This document shows, one piece after another, positions 63,271 to 64,000 of a stretch of 64,000 nucleotides of DNA. Location of the stretch: the NCBI GenBank assembly GCA_965153355.1, contig OZ231128.1, forward strand, positions 13,454,001 to 13,518,000. The letters are read 5' to 3'. Made by a program: the position numbers and the translations under genes. Every line of letters starts with the position of its first letter. Position 1 is the stretch's first letter. Below the pieces are notes generated by a model. It was given only the letters and a program-made list of their open reading frames with translations. It was not told the DNA's origin and did no database searches. Origin of the DNA: Flaccisagitta enflata (lineage: Eukaryota > Chaetognatha > Sagittoidea > Aphragmophora).

Positions 63271-63560
63271 ATTCATAGCTATCCCTAGCTCTATCAGACC
63301 ATTCCTAGCTCTATCAGACCTATCCCGCCGGGCATTATTAATCCATAGCTATCCATGGCTCCATCAGATCTATCCCTAGCTCTATCAGACCACTCCTAGC
63401 TCTATAAGACCTATCCCGAGCTCTATCAGGCCTCTCCCGAGCTCTATCAGACCTTTCCCAAGCTCTATCAGACCTATCATCAGCTCTATCAGACCTATCC
63501 CCAGCTCCATCAGACCTATCCTAAGACCTATGCGACCTATCCCCAGCTCTATAAGACCTA
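63271..63560. repeat. ~20-bp minisatellite
   Basis: Imperfect units of the form agctctatcagacctatccc, about 14 copies. Confidence 0.92.
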
Positions 63561-63579
63561 ACCGTAGCTGATTATATTA

Positions 63580-64000
63580 GTATCATTTATGATATATATG
63601 ATATATATGATATATATGATATATATAATATATGATATATATGATATGATATATGATATGATATATATGATATATATGATATATATGATATATATGATAT
63701 GATATATGATATGATATATGATATGATATATGATATGATATGATATATGATATGATATGATATATGATATGATATGATATATGATAAATGATATATGATA
63801 TATGATATGATATGATATATGATATGATATATGATATGATATGATGTATGATATGATATATGATATGATATAATATATGATATGAGATATGATACATGAT
63901 ATGATATATGATATGATATGATATATGATATGATGTATGATATATTATATGATATGATATATGATATGATATATGATATGATATATGATATGATATATAT
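63580..64000. repeat. A+T satellite of GATAT/ATATG units
   Basis: Runs to the window end. Mixed 5-, 7- and 8-base units (atatg, atatatg, atatgata). Nearly self-complementary, so strongly foldable. The Tyr/His/Ile open frame is an artefact. Confidence 0.97.

Noticed and set aside
63583-63897. Tyr/His/Ile-rich frame at the right edge
   Set aside because: Translation of the A+T satellite.

Overview
The window looks like a repeat-dominated stretch of an animal nuclear genome. The main reason is a BEL/Pao LTR retrotransposon (a group known from metazoans) with three gag zinc knuckles, a DSGA protease, an FYVDD reverse transcriptase, RNase H and an HHCC integrase, read on the minus strand between about 48.2 and 40.0 kb. 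The rest is long (GA)n, (GAAA)n, (AAC)n, (CA)n and (ATTC)n tracts, minisatellites, MITE-like and fold-back elements. I could not identify the species. I recognised no host protein-coding gene and no rRNA gene. All similarity statements are by eye; no identity was computed.

Layout. Bases 1-10,218 form an imperfect palindrome centred near 4,942 (palindrome A), with an inverted minisatellite at its centre; its outer 3 kb are nearly identical between arms. Its right arm continues into the left arm (7,618-17,960) of a much larger inverted repeat, IR-B, whose right arm is 50,718-63,222. The first 2.6 kb therefore occur three times: at 1 (+), around 10.2-7.6 kb (-) and at 59,553 (+). The two IR-B arms differ by whole insertions, giving filled and empty sites for several small transposons. 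This fits an old segmental duplication, or two diverged haplotypes wrongly joined head to head.

The 32.8-kb spacer between the arms holds, from left to right: the 3' part of an LTR element (17,961-21,679) with unfamiliar, frame-broken coding sequence, a polypurine tract and a 3' LTR; A+T-rich sequence and minisatellites (22-27 kb); dispersed repeats (25.8-29 kb); a block with nothing recognisable (29.6-31.4 kb); an AAC tract and a ~112-bp satellite (31.7-33.2 kb); more microsatellites and a fold-back element (33.9-39.9 kb); a 33-base assembly gap (39,956-39,988); the BEL/Pao gag-pol and 5' LTR (39,989-48,181); then small transposons up to the right arm.

The most informative result is that the two LTR-element parts match each other. 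The 5' LTR at 48,181 abuts the left end of a hAT-like MITE, and the 3' LTR at 21,679 abuts the right end of the same MITE. Both MITE halves carry the same 8-base target duplication, CATAGAAG. They are thus the two ends of one insertion, or of duplicate copies of it, now in opposite orientation about 18 kb apart. Either an inversion or misjoin split the element, or the arms are duplicates and the left one lost its 5' half. No working host pathway can be described; what the genes share is that they belong to mobile elements, mostly decayed.
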